From assembly GCA_033852165.1 (NCBI GenBank), contig JAWSUZ010000030.1, positions 7,669 through 71,668 on the forward strand: 64,000 bases of DNA, read 5' to 3'. The position numbers were made by a program, and so were the translations under genes. Below, in pieces: positions 9,423 to 18,185 of this stretch. The first letter of the stretch is position 1. Each line of letters begins with the position of its first letter. The stretch is from Agarilytica sp033852165 (GTDB lineage Bacteria > Pseudomonadota > Gammaproteobacteria > Pseudomonadales > Cellvibrionaceae). A model generated the notes under the pieces. The model was not told the DNA's origin and ran no database searches. It saw only the letters and a program-made list of their open reading frames with translations.

Positions 9423-10283
9423 ATGAACAATCTAACGGAACGCTGGTCATCAATTTTAATTCGCGACGACTGGGCAAAATTTTTCCGCTATAACTTTTAT
9501 ACTTTTTTCCCATTTATCGTCGTTTTGTTCCTATATTCCCAAATCGGCTGGGCAAATAGCCTGACTCACGCCCCCGCTCCGAGTGTCACACAATCAACCC
9601 CAGAAGCATTAGGCTCACTGAAAATTGCCTACATAGAATTCCCTCCCATCACTTTTTCGAACAACAACGAAGAACCTGACGGGTACATCATGAATATAAT
9701 GAAGATGGTCGTAAAAGAGGCTGGCTACAACTATACCGTTCGACCGTACCCAACAAATCGTTTAATACACCATATGATCTCAGGGGAAGCCGATTTTTTT
9801 GTTGGCGTTTCATCGCTTAGTCAACTTAAAGAACACATCATTGTCGGAAAAGAAACAATCACCAATATTAATTTCCGCAGCTATTTTTTTGGTGACTACG
9901 GACCGATTGTACGTAAACAAGATCTGCTAGGAAAAAGCGTCATCATTATGAGAGGCTATAGCTACAATGGCTGGGCCAGCTATATTAAGTCCCCCCAAAA
10001 TAACATCCAATACTTTGAAGCCGACAGCCATAGCCAGGGACTCGATGCTCTTAGAAATGGACGCGGAGACATCCTGCTCGACTACCAAGGCCCGGCAAAA
10101 ATCGCGCTCAGGGACGCCAACCTCCGCAACATCAAAAAAGGCAACGCCTTTAACCAACCCTTATATTTTGTCGTTTCCAAAAAAACACCCAACGCACAGC
10201 AACTCGTCAACACGCTGGATGAAACCTATCGGCGACTCAAGAATGAAGGACGCTTTAGTCAGGCTGCTATCCCAATTCACTAG
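9423..10283 (+). CDS. Periplasmic substrate-binding protein, amino-acid type (SBP_bac_3)
   Basis: A 286-residue protein with a long N-terminal region and hydrophobic segment (about residues 24-46, ending WANS) that should act as a signal peptide. The mature part follows the bacterial extracellular solute-binding protein family 3 pattern: LGSLKIAYIEFPPITFSNNNEEPDGYIMNIMKMVVKEAGYN, then GEADFFVGVSS and LLGKSVIIMRGYSYNGW, and a closing helix LDETYRRLKNEGRFSQ. No ABC permease or ATPase is next to it, so it may be an orphan sensor-type binding protein, as is common in marine gammaproteobacteria. The ligand is unknown. Confidence 0.8.
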   Translation: MNNLTERWSSILIRDDWAKFFRYNFYTFFPFIVVLFLYSQIGWANSLTHAPAPSVTQSTPEALGSLKIAYIEFPPITFSNNNEEPDGYIMNIMKMVVKEAGYNYTVRPYPTNRLIHHMISGEADFFVGVSSLSQLKEHIIVGKETITNINFRSYFFGDYGPIVRKQDLLGKSVIIMRGYSYNGWASYIKSPQNNIQYFEADSHSQGLDALRNGRGDILLDYQGPAKIALRDANLRNIKKGNAFNQPLYFVVSKKTPNAQQLVNTLDETYRRLKNEGRFSQAAIPIH

Positions 10284-10321
10284 AAAACAACCACAGCCCA
10301 TACCAATATAAAGGCCCTCCC

Positions 10322-10789
10322 TTAAAGAACCTTCGCTAACCAAACATCCAAAGCATTCGCAAAACTCTGCCGATCAACATGGGAAAAAGGTTTGGGACCT
10401 CCCGTTTGCTCACCACAACTGCGCATTTCTTCCATAAAATTTCGCATAGTTAGGCGCTGCTTAATATTGTTTTTCGTAAACTTCACACCCCGAGGGTCAA
10501 TAACATCAGCCGATTCCTCAATTGCCTCTGCCGCCAATGGAATATCTTGCGTCACCACCAAATCTCCAGGCTTTAGATGCTGGACAATATAGTTGTCAGC
10601 CACATCAAATCCAGCCGGAACCTGAACAGAGCGAATCCATTCAGAGGGAGGCGTCTGCAGCGATGCATTTGCAACCAGAGTCACCCTCACATTGACTCGT
10701 GTCGCGGCACGAAAAAGAATCTCTTTGATCGGGTTAGGACAAGCATCCGCATCCACCCATATATGTACGTTATCGTTCGTTTCTACCAC
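10322..10789 (-). CDS. YaiI/YqxD family protein (UPF0178, DUF188)
   Basis: A 155-residue cytoplasmic protein matching the YaiI/YqxD family, which has a PIN-like fold. Diagnostic segments are IWVDADACPNPIKEILFRAA near the N-terminus, VPAGFDVADNYIVQHLKPGDLVVTQDIPLAAEAI in the middle, and IDPRGVKFTKNNIKQRLTMRNFMEEMR followed by TGGPKPFSHVDRQSFANALD. The conserved acidic residues (DADACP, D in VVTQDIPLA) are present. The length is normal. The biological function of the family is not established. It converges with the binding-protein gene. Confidence 0.93.
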   Translation of the reverse strand: MVETNDNVHIWVDADACPNPIKEILFRAATRVNVRVTLVANASLQTPPSEWIRSVQVPAGFDVADNYIVQHLKPGDLVVTQDIPLAAEAIEESADVIDPRGVKFTKNNIKQRLTMRNFMEEMRSCGEQTGGPKPFSHVDRQSFANALDVWLAKVL

Positions 10790-11326
10790 TCGCCAATCCC
10801 AACCTTTAATTTTTAACGCTTAAATATCAACAAAGGCTTCATGATACAAAAACCGTCGCGACAATCCCAGAATGGAAACATACAATCTCCCCCTCGCAGG
10901 CGCACGTAACGCCCACTCCTTTTGAAGCCGCTAAGAACAGGGAGCGAATGTAAGACACATGCGTTAACACGACTATATATAGTACTTGGTGCAGTCACTT
11001 AAAATGATCAGGCGCCAATATCGCTTTGCATCACCCAAATCGATATAATTCCGGCGCTCCATAACGCTATTTATGGGTGGGCGCTCTTTAGGAAGCTAGA
11101 CTGTTAGTGGATCAATATCGTTACAACTTTCACTCAAGAGAGAGGAAGCCGATAGTAATAAAATCGCTCCAATCGATAACCCAAACACTAAAAACTATAG
11201 ACGCCAAAAAGTGGCGTACTACGTCTTACGTACAAAGCTCTCGCGTTCCATACCAAACTCTGTATAATCGCGCGCCCCAGGCACATTGATTAATTTTTGC
11301 CCTACCGCCTCACGAAGGATACCACC
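10790..11326. other. Intergenic region upstream of deaD
   Basis: About 540 bp. Two short frames (minus 10813-10998, plus 11107-11289) look like chance. The segment ATTTATGGGTGGGCGCT at 11069-11085 resembles one end of the inverted-repeat family found at 28018, 37440 and 54976. A possible -10 box is annotated separately. Confidence 0.5.
11263..11268 (+). promoter_or_regulatory. Candidate -10 box of the helicase gene
   Basis: TATAAT 59 bp before the start codon of the helicase gene. The -35 region at normal spacing is a poor match, so a promoter here is plausible but not certain. Confidence 0.35.
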
Positions 11327-13087
11327 ATGACCGACACCCTCCCGACATTTGAAGAACTCGGGCTCAATCAAAACCTTCTTAAATCGCTGGAATCGGTTGG
11401 CTATGAAACGCCATCTCCGATTCAAGCCGAAAGTATTCCACCGCTCATGGAAGGTAGAGATTTGCTAGGGCAAGCACAAACCGGAACAGGTAAAACAGCT
11501 GCTTTTGCCCTACCGATTTTGCAGCAAATTGATTTAAAGAAAAAAACACCGCAAGTTTTGGTACTTGCCCCAACCCGTGAACTCGCTATTCAGGTGGCTG
11601 AAGCTTTCCAAAAGTACGCCAACTTTATGCCTGGCTTCCACGTTCTGCCTGTATATGGTGGTCAAGGCTATGACACCCAGATTCGCGCACTACGACGCGG
11701 CGTTCACGTCATCGTCGGAACTCCTGGGCGTGTTATGGACCACATGCGTAAAGGCACGCTCAAGCTCGACGGTTTAAAACACCTCGTTCTCGACGAAGCC
11801 GATGAAATGCTACGAATGGGCTTTATCGATGATGTCGAGTGGGTGTTAGAGCAAATCCCAGACGATCGCCAAATCGCGCTTTTTTCAGCCACCATGCCGA
11901 AAGAAATTGCCAAGGTTGCGAACCGATATTTGCGAAACCCTGTCCACATTAAAATTAAAGTGGCCACCACTACAGCCGAGACAATTCGCCAACGTTACTG
12001 GCCTGTTAGCGGCTTGCACAAACTCGATGCACTGACTCGAATCCTAGAAGTTGAACCTTTTGATGCAATGATTGTTTTCGTTCGCACCAAGATTGCCACG
12101 GTTGAGCTGGCAGAGAAATTAGAAGCACGAGGCCACAGTGCCGCGCCACTGAACGGCGACATATCGCAAAATGTTCGTGAGCGTACGGTTGACCGCTTCA
12201 AAAAAGGCAAGATTGATATTTTAGTCGCCACTGATGTTGCTGCTCGCGGTCTCGACGTTGAGCGTGTCAGTCACGTATTAAACTATGACATCCCGTACGA
12301 TACAGAAGCTTATGTCCATCGTATCGGACGTACAGGGCGCGCCGGACGCGAAGGCGATGCGATCTTGTTCGTCGCCAAACGTGAACAACGTATGTTGCGT
12401 GCGATTGAAAACGCCACGGGTAAGAAAATCGAACAAATGCGCTTGCCCAGTGTTTCTGATATCAATGAGAAGCGCGTCGAAAAATTTAAGCAAAAAATTG
12501 GCGACACGATTAACTCTGGAAACATCCAATTTTATCGCGACCTCATCACTGACTATCAAAAAGAAAGCGATGCTTCAGCATTGGATATCGCGGCTGCATT
12601 TGCACTGATCGCAGAAGGCGAACCTACACTCTTTACCGAAGAGAAAAAACACACCTTCGAACCTCGTGAGAGCAGGAATTCTTCACGCGATGACCGTTCA
12701 CGCGATGATCGTTCACGCAAAAAGAGTTCGAGCAGACGCGACTCTGATACTGATATGCAAACCTATCGTATCGAAGTCGGTCACGACGACAAAGTTACCC
12801 CAAGCAATATCGTTGGCGCCATCGCCAATGAAGCTGGAATTGAAAGTAAGTACATTGGACAGATTAAAATCCAAGACAGCTTCAGTCTTATTGAACTGCC
12901 TAACGGTATGCCAAAAGAGCTATTCAATTCGCTGCGTGATGTCTGGGTATGCCAAAAGAAACTGAATATTACCGCAGTCAAGGACGGCGATTCTGGCCCT
13001 CGTAATAAGTCATCGAAATTCAGCGGCAAGAAAGGTGCGGGTGACAAACGCATTAAGAGAAAGCCCAACAAGAGCAATCTCGACTAA
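11327..13087 (+). CDS. deaD: DEAD-box ATP-dependent RNA helicase (DeaD/CsdA type)
   Basis: A 586-residue DEAD-box helicase of the DeaD/CsdA kind, which unwinds structured RNA in ribosome assembly and mRNA decay, mainly in the cold. In order: Q motif (FEELGLNQNLLKSLESVGYETPSPIQ), Walker A AQTGTGKT, PTRELAIQV, DEAD box (LVLDEADEML), SAT, then the second RecA domain with VATDVAARGLD and HRIGRTGRAGR. Near residue 450 comes an Arg/Ser/Asp repeat (SRDDRSRDDRSRKKSS), then a DbpA-type RNA-binding domain (YRIEVGHDDKVTPSNIVGAIANEAGI). ATG 11327 has AAGGA 7 nt upstream; an in-frame TTG at 11297 would add ten residues and has no such site. The basic tail ends KRIKRKPNKSN. Confidence 0.95.
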   Translation: MTDTLPTFEELGLNQNLLKSLESVGYETPSPIQAESIPPLMEGRDLLGQAQTGTGKTAAFALPILQQIDLKKKTPQVLVLAPTRELAIQVAEAFQKYANFMPGFHVLPVYGGQGYDTQIRALRRGVHVIVGTPGRVMDHMRKGTLKLDGLKHLVLDEADEMLRMGFIDDVEWVLEQIPDDRQIALFSATMPKEIAKVANRYLRNPVHIKIKVATTTAETIRQRYWPVSGLHKLDALTRILEVEPFDAMIVFVRTKIATVELAEKLEARGHSAAPLNGDISQNVRERTVDRFKKGKIDILVATDVAARGLDVERVSHVLNYDIPYDTEAYVHRIGRTGRAGREGDAILFVAKREQRMLRAIENATGKKIEQMRLPSVSDINEKRVEKFKQKIGDTINSGNIQFYRDLITDYQKESDASALDIAAAFALIAEGEPTLFTEEKKHTFEPRESRNSSRDDRSRDDRSRKKSSSRRDSDTDMQTYRIEVGHDDKVTPSNIVGAIANEAGIESKYIGQIKIQDSFSLIELPNGMPKELFNSLRDVWVCQKKLNITAVKDGDSGPRNKSSKFSGKKGAGDKRIKRKPNKSNLD

Positions 13088-13123
13088 TCTCGCTCTAACA
13101 GGCTCTTCAGCTATCTGACCTTA

Positions 13124-13156
13124 CCTGTATGTGTCATCGCATTTGACACATACAGG
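13124..13156 (+). terminator. Intrinsic terminator after deaD
   Basis: A perfect 13-bp stem (CCTGTATGTGTCA, 13124-13136, with 13144-13156), a 7-nt loop, then CTTCATTCTCATCATT. It lies 37 bp after the stop codon. Confidence 0.7.
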
Positions 13157-13266
13157 CTTCATTCTCATCATTCGAAAACCTATCACGTTATCATCCTGCA
13201 ATAGCAGTATCTCCCTGCAGCACAATCACAATTTTCTTATCAACCCAGAACACTCGATTATTTGCG

Positions 13267-14064
13267 ATGGAATTATCAGAATCATATCTACTTCGTTTCG
13301 GCGGCATTGCGCGGCTTTATGGAACGCGTGCCTTAGAGGCCTTATCTCAAGCTCACTTTGCGGTCGTCGGTCTCGGTGGCGTCGGCACATGGGCCGCTGA
13401 AGCCTTAGCGCGCAGCGGTATTGGCGAACTCACACTGATAGAGCTGGATGATATCTGCATAACCAATACAAACCGTCAAAGCCATGCCTTAACCTCAAAT
13501 GTCGGCAAGCCCAAAAACACCATTATTAGTGAGCGCCTGCTCGATATTAATCCTGAATTACGCATTCATACAATTCAGGATTTTATTGGAAACGCCAACC
13601 TGACTCAGTTAATTGGGCCTCAGCACCATGTCGTTATTGATGCGACGGATGCCGCGCATATTAAAGCGGCTATGGCAGCGTATTGCAGCGCTCGAAAAAT
13701 TCGCATTATCGTTTCTGGATCTTCAGGCGGAAAGGCGGATCCCCGTCAAATTATGACCTCGGATTTAGGCCATACGAAATGCGACCCAATGCTGGCAAAA
13801 GTCCGCACTCAGCTTTATCGTCATCATAAATTTTCGCGCAACAAAAACCGGAAGTTTCGTATTGATGCGGTATATTCAACGGAGCAGATGATGTATCCAA
13901 AACCCGACGGAACGGTTTGCATGGATAAGCAGGTCATGGACAATGGTGTACGTTTGGATTGTGCTGGAGGCTTTGGCTCATCTGTTATGGTGACGGGGAC
14001 CTTCGGTTTTTTAGCTGCGAATAAAGGGATTGAGCGGTATTTGCAAAAGCTTGAGATTATTTAA
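13267..14064 (+). CDS. tcdA: tRNA threonylcarbamoyladenosine dehydratase
   Basis: A 265-residue E1-like (ThiF/MoeB fold) enzyme that cyclises t6A37 to ct6A37 in tRNAs, using ATP. The N-terminus RFGGIARLYGTRALEALSQAHFAVVGLGGVGTWAAEALARSGIGELTLIELDDICITNTNRQ is typical: a glycine-rich nucleotide loop followed by the Asp and the NTNRQ signature. Later come VIDATDAAHIKAAM, then DLGHTKCDPMLAKVRTQL and the C-terminal VYSTEQMMYPKPDG. The usual C-terminal hydrophobic segment (GGFGSSVMVTGTFGFLAAN) is present. Its length matches the family. It appears to be transcribed alone and converges with tatD. Confidence 0.95.
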   Translation: MELSESYLLRFGGIARLYGTRALEALSQAHFAVVGLGGVGTWAAEALARSGIGELTLIELDDICITNTNRQSHALTSNVGKPKNTIISERLLDINPELRIHTIQDFIGNANLTQLIGPQHHVVIDATDAAHIKAAMAAYCSARKIRIIVSGSSGGKADPRQIMTSDLGHTKCDPMLAKVRTQLYRHHKFSRNKNRKFRIDAVYSTEQMMYPKPDGTVCMDKQVMDNGVRLDCAGGFGSSVMVTGTFGFLAANKGIERYLQKLEII

Positions 14065-14124
14065 GCGTTATACATTTTCCTCCTGCCCGAATCGATTCTA
14101 GTCCAGCCCCCAAGTATCTTGCGA

Positions 14125-14291
14125 CGTAGGCCGGAAAATCGCAGCGCCTTCCAGCACAACAGTGCTGACCAACTCTCCGGCCACCTAAAAAACATCTTCG
14201 TTCAATACACCACACACAGCGGCCATTCAAATTAACTCTGTCTGATTTATTGCAGTCCGGTGGAAGGCGCCTCTGGCTTTTCCACCCTACG
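14125..14291. repeat. Inverted-repeat element overlapping the tatD 3' end
   Basis: A 167-bp element with imperfect ends. The left side begins CGTAGGCCGGAAAATCGC and the right side ends CTTTTCCACCCTACG. The perfect core of the inverted repeat is GCGCCTTCCA (14144-14153) with TGGAAGGCGC (14261-14270). A second copy of the same design lies at 53907-54069. The right arm covers the last 15 codons of tatD and its stop, so the protein tail is repeat-derived. Confidence 0.75.
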
Positions 14292-15176
14292 ATGTTCGTT
14301 AAATTCTCTGTATTCCAAGCCAAACAATCGACAAGAGTTTTCGCTCGTTTTATGCGCCACCTCCTCAACAGAAACACCTTTAATCTCCGCCAGGACTTGT
14401 GCGATTTCAGGAATATATTCGGGGCTATTACGAGAACCCTGTCGGCCCTGAATAGGCATGCTAGGAGCATCCGTTTCTAGCACTAAATATTCGAGTGGTA
14501 TTTTCTTGATTGCTTCGCGCGTTTTTTTTGCCCGCTTGTACGTTAGCGTTCCGCCGACACCCAGAAAAAAACCGCAGCCAACATACTCTTTCGCGATTTG
14601 TTCACTGCCGCTAAACCCATGAATAACGCCACCGCTATTTGGAGATATATTCTTCAAGTGGCTAAGCACTTGATCGTGAGTTTTTCGGGAGTGGATAATC
14701 AGAGGCTTATTGTATTCTTTTGCGAGTTTCAGCTGGTAATCAAACACTTCATATTGGAGATCCGCACAGGCACTTATCGTTTTATCCAGGCCGCACTCGC
14801 CGATCGCCACGCACTTTTCTGACTTAAGCGCTTCTAAATGTTTTTCACGTAACCCGTCAACAACATTTTTTACATTTAGGGGCTTACCGTCCTGACCCGC
14901 GCTAATCGACTTGAAAAGTTCATCGATCCACCAGGGGTGGACGCCCACACTAAAATAACAACCACTGAGGGAATCACAGATTTGTTTTGCTCTGGGGTAT
15001 TCGTCTAACGAGACCCCCGGAATAATGACTGCGTGGACGCCACGTTTATTACATTCGAGCCAAACATTTTCACGGTCGGCGTCGAAATCTGAAAAATCAA
15101 AATGGCAGTGGCTATCAATAAAAAGTGACGGATCCGGTGAGGGTAAATTATTTTGTTGTGTATTACGGCTAGGCAT
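14247..15176 (-). CDS. tatD: TatD family metal-dependent hydrolase
   Basis: A TatD-family metallo-hydrolase (309 residues from this start) with a TIM-barrel fold; family members are DNases acting on single-stranded or damaged DNA. The metal ligands are visible: HxH in DSHCHFD, Glu in IGECGLD, His in LIIHSRKTHD, His in GVIHGFSGS, and Asp in VLETDAPSMP. I chose ATG 15176 because GAGGGA lies 4-5 nt upstream; the longer open frame to 15239 overlaps the preceding gene. The C-terminal tail after about residue 295 (RRVEKPEAPSTGLQ) is encoded by a repeat element (14125-14291) and is probably not native. It lies 25 bp downstream of the small monooxygenase-like gene. Confidence 0.92.
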   Translation of the reverse strand: MPSRNTQQNNLPSPDPSLFIDSHCHFDFSDFDADRENVWLECNKRGVHAVIIPGVSLDEYPRAKQICDSLSGCYFSVGVHPWWIDELFKSISAGQDGKPLNVKNVVDGLREKHLEALKSEKCVAIGECGLDKTISACADLQYEVFDYQLKLAKEYNKPLIIHSRKTHDQVLSHLKNISPNSGGVIHGFSGSEQIAKEYVGCGFFLGVGGTLTYKRAKKTREAIKKIPLEYLVLETDAPSMPIQGRQGSRNSPEYIPEIAQVLAEIKGVSVEEVAHKTSENSCRLFGLEYREFNEHRRVEKPEAPSTGLQ

Positions 15177-15201
15177 ATTGTCCCTCAGATCACGAAATTC
15201 A

Positions 15202-15483
15202 TTAATCGCTGTAGTAAGCGCCCTTAGATGGCTCCGCAAAAAGACTCAGCGCCGATTGCATCTCGTCTTTGGGGAAGGATGCAATTGAGGCTTTATGGTC
15301 CTCAACGGAGTGCCATTTCTCTATGACGACAAATTGATTATCACTGTCATTACTTTTTAGACCCTCGCAAGAGATATTGCCAGTAGAAGAGGTGATATGA
15401 GGTAAAAGCGACCTTAAAAAGACAAATAGGTCGTCAGATCTGTTTTCAGCGTCTTGAAATTCATTAATACGGGTAATGGTCAT
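15202..15483 (-). CDS. Antibiotic biosynthesis monooxygenase (ABM)-like small protein
   Basis: A 93-residue protein of the ferredoxin-like ABM/Dabb fold. The pattern TITRINEFQDAENRSDDLFVFLRSLLPHI...GNISCEGLKS...QFVVIEKWHSVEDHKASIASFP is typical: a first strand, a helix, then strand-strand-helix, with EKW and the His before the last helix. Members form dimers and include heme-degrading and quinone-forming monooxygenases, but many are of unknown role. ATG 15483 is preferred because AAGGA sits 5 nt before it; the in-frame ATG two codons earlier overlaps that ribosome binding site. Likely co-transcribed with tatD. Confidence 0.75.
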   Translation of the reverse strand: MTITRINEFQDAENRSDDLFVFLRSLLPHITSSTGNISCEGLKSNDSDNQFVVIEKWHSVEDHKASIASFPKDEMQSALSLFAEPSKGAYYSD

Positions 15484-15551
15484 GGGCATCCTTAACTGAG
15501 ACTCTTAACGGGAATGGATTGATTCATTCGAGATATTTTTATTGTAAGGAC

Positions 15552-15664
15552 TCCCTACTGACAGCATTGTGTCAGTAGGGATAGAAACGTCTCGAACTGG
15601 CATCCATACATGCAGTGAGAATGGCTCCTAGCCTCTCGCCTTCATATGCCTCTAGACGTTTCTA
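15552..15664. repeat. Nested inverted repeats downstream of trpEG
   Basis: A hairpin with perfect 12-bp arms (TCCCTACTGACA 15552-15563 and TGTCAGTAGGGA 15570-15581) is immediately followed by a second inverted pair, TAGAAACGTCT (15582-15592) with AGACGTTTCTA (15654-15664). Together they occupy the gap after the trpEG stop. No U tract follows on either strand, so it could be a repeat element or a processing/termination structure. Confidence 0.55.
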
Positions 15665-15721
15665 GCAGCACATCCCTGCGGGAGGCGACGAAAATGAGAG
15701 CAACATGAGCAAAGAGAACAA

Positions 15722-17884
15722 CTAGGTTTCCCTATTTTTACCGATCAGCGCATACACGTTATTAATCAGTTTTAAGCCCACTTTATCCTGTAAGCTCATA
15801 ATTGACTCTGGGTGAAACTGTACCGCTGCAATCGGTAGGGTTTTGTGCTGAACGCCCATGACGATTCCGTCGGCGGTTTCGGCGGTGATACTCATACAAT
15901 CGGGGAAACTGGCTTTATTCGCGTACAAGGAATGGTAACGCCCCACCACGACTTTTTTGGGTAGGTCTTTAAAAACACCCACTGTCGATTCTAATACGGA
16001 TATTTCCGAAGGTTTACCGTGCTGTGGAATGTCGAGCAACGCGAGCGAGCCACCAAAATGCTCAACTATTCCTTGCAGGCCGAGGCAAACACCGAATATG
16101 GGCAAGTTAAGCGATTGCACCATGCTAATCGTATCACTGACGTTAAAGTCAGAGGGGTTACCCGGGCCGGGAGACAGGACAACTAAATCAGGATTAAGCG
16201 CTTCAATATCGCTTTGCTCAAAACCAAAGCGTAGCGTCGTGACTTTTGCTCCCGTTTGACGAAAGTAGTCCGCCAATGTGTTCACAAAACTATCTTGGTG
16301 GTCGACCATTAAGATGTGCAGGTCTGTACCATTGTTAAATTCAGACGCAGCGCCATCCGTAGTCGACACAGCATCCTGGGTGATTGCTTGAATCATTGCT
16401 GAAGCTTTTAAGCGCGTTTCGGCTTCTTCGTCTTCGGGCACGGAATCAAACAATAAGGTCGCGCCCGCACGCACTTCGGCAACGCCTTCATGTATGCGCA
16501 CCGTTCGTAATGTTAGACCGGTATTAATGTTGCCATCAAAGGTCACTCGACCGACTGCACCACCGTACCAACGGCGTGGGGACTTTTCATTTTTTTCGAT
16601 AAACTGCATCGCCCAAAGCTTGGGAGCACCGGTTACCGTCACTGCCCAGGTATGGCTTAAAAATGCATCCAATGCATCAAAGCCCTCTCGTAGCTTTCCG
16701 GTTACATGGTCAACGGTGTGAATTAATTTGGAGTACATTTCAATTTGGCGACGGCCAATAACTTCAATGCTGCCCGGTACGCAAATACGGGATTTATCAT
16801 TCCTATCCACGTCTGTACACATAGTTAATTCGCTGTGGTCTTTTTCGGAATTGAGTAAGGTACGAATTTGATCTGCATCGCCAAGGGCGTCACCACCCCG
16901 CGCGATCGTACCAGATATGGGGCAGGTCTCAACCACGTTGCCATTCACGCGAACGAACATTTCCGGAGAGGCACCCACTAAATATTCTTGCTCACCAAGG
17001 TTCATCAAAAAACCGTAGGGCGATGGGTTGGCTTGCTTTAAACGCTCAAAGATAACTGAAGGTTTGTCTTTACACGGAAAGAAAAACGTCTGCCCGGGAA
17101 CTGTTTCGAACAGGTCTCCTTTTTTAAAAGCTTGTTGTGCGAGTCTAACCAGGTCAGCGTATTCACCCGGCTTATGATCGCCCCCTCTTTCAACGCTCTG
17201 CTTAGGTTTAAATTCAACAGCACTGCCTGTTCGTGGCATTGTCGAGGTATCGACATTATTGATGAGAAAGTCATACTGGTAGTAGTAAGCCTCTAATCGT
17301 TCGTGGTCACGAATAAATACTGAATCGGGCAGGAACAAAACCATGTCCCGCTGATTATCAGAGCGCTCTAATGAAAATTCTATTTGCTCGAACTGAAACG
17401 CAAGGTCGTAACCAAAGGCTCCATAAAGTCCAAAGTTTTCGTCCTCTTCGCTGAAGAACAAATCACGAATACTGCGCACAACGCTGAATACCGAAGGCTG
17501 CTTACTGCGCTCTTCTTCTGGGAAGCGTTTTTCTGTTTGGGCTATGACGAGGTCAATCTGCTCATCAGTGCGCGTGAACTGCTTAACATAGTCTTGTGAC
17601 TCGATTGCCTTTGCAATCACGCCCAGTACCAATTCACCCCGAGCATTCAACGCGCGGATATGAAGGTCGTAGCCCCTCGACCACATGACGAGCATAGGAT
17701 CAACAATCGCCAAATCCCACCGCTTATAACGATTCGGATATTCGTAGCTGGAAGACAGCAAGCAACCTAAGTTGGTATCCAGCCTCTTCGCGATATTTAC
17801 GATCTCTTCGTTATAATCCACCTCAACGCGTTGACGCTTAATTTGAAGGCCTGTGCGCGTAGTGTAGGTCTCGGCTTTACTCAT
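15722..17884 (-). CDS. trpEG: Fused anthranilate synthase (components I and II)
   Basis: A 720-residue single-chain anthranilate synthase that converts chorismate and glutamine to anthranilate, the first step of tryptophan synthesis. Residues 1 to about 500 form the TrpE-like chorismate-binding part (VETCPISGTIARGGD, IEMYSKLIHTVDHVTGKL, HTWAVTVTGAPKLWAM). From about residue 520 comes a class I glutamine amidotransferase (HILMVDHQDSFVNTLADYF) with the triad Cys600 (GVCLGLQG), His691 and Glu693 (QFHPES). The fused arrangement is best known from alphaproteobacteria and a few other groups, where two chains are usual in gammaproteobacteria. No tandem Trp codons are seen upstream, so no leader-peptide attenuator is evident. 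A set of imperfect 14-bp repeats starts at the start codon (17883-17950). Confidence 0.95.
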   Translation of the reverse strand: MSKAETYTTRTGLQIKRQRVEVDYNEEIVNIAKRLDTNLGCLLSSSYEYPNRYKRWDLAIVDPMLVMWSRGYDLHIRALNARGELVLGVIAKAIESQDYVKQFTRTDEQIDLVIAQTEKRFPEEERSKQPSVFSVVRSIRDLFFSEEDENFGLYGAFGYDLAFQFEQIEFSLERSDNQRDMVLFLPDSVFIRDHERLEAYYYQYDFLINNVDTSTMPRTGSAVEFKPKQSVERGGDHKPGEYADLVRLAQQAFKKGDLFETVPGQTFFFPCKDKPSVIFERLKQANPSPYGFLMNLGEQEYLVGASPEMFVRVNGNVVETCPISGTIARGGDALGDADQIRTLLNSEKDHSELTMCTDVDRNDKSRICVPGSIEVIGRRQIEMYSKLIHTVDHVTGKLREGFDALDAFLSHTWAVTVTGAPKLWAMQFIEKNEKSPRRWYGGAVGRVTFDGNINTGLTLRTVRIHEGVAEVRAGATLLFDSVPEDEEAETRLKASAMIQAITQDAVSTTDGAASEFNNGTDLHILMVDHQDSFVNTLADYFRQTGAKVTTLRFGFEQSDIEALNPDLVVLSPGPGNPSDFNVSDTISMVQSLNLPIFGVCLGLQGIVEHFGGSLALLDIPQHGKPSEISVLESTVGVFKDLPKKVVVGRYHSLYANKASFPDCMSITAETADGIVMGVQHKTLPIAAVQFHPESIMSLQDKVGLKLINNVYALIGKNRET

Positions 17885-17950
17885 GTTTAAGTTCTTATGT
17901 GTTAAGTCTTATGTTTAGGGCTTACGTTTAAAGCTAGTGTTTAGAACCCG
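17883..17950. repeat. Imperfect 14-bp tandem repeats in the trpEG leader
   Basis: Reading the plus strand: ATGTTTAAGTTCTT, ATGTGTTAAGTCTT, ATGTTTAGGGCTT, ACGTTTAAAGCTAGT, then GTGTTTAGAACC. These five diverged units fill the 65 bp just upstream of the trpEG start codon on the minus strand, including where the ribosome binding site should be. Confidence 0.7.
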
Positions 17951-18185
17951 TATTTGGCACTAAAGCTTAGCGCTGAATATTAAAAATTGAGCGCAAAAAT
18001 GGAATCAAATTCTACATGATTGTCCGAACCCACGCTATCTGTGGCCTCTCAGAGAAACCATCAAAGAATAGGGGCTAATCCGAACTAAATTGAATACTTG
18101 ATGAGTATTCCTCTCGTCACGAACTGACCGTAGTATCCCCAGACCACATCAGCATCAAACCAGCCTATAAAACGAGCGCATACAG

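Noticed and set aside
10813..11289. Two 60-codon frames upstream of deaD
   Set aside because: No family, no start site and codon use unlike the neighbours.
17885..18185. A trp leader peptide for attenuation of trpEG
   Set aside because: No tandem Trp codons were found on the minus strand in the leader.
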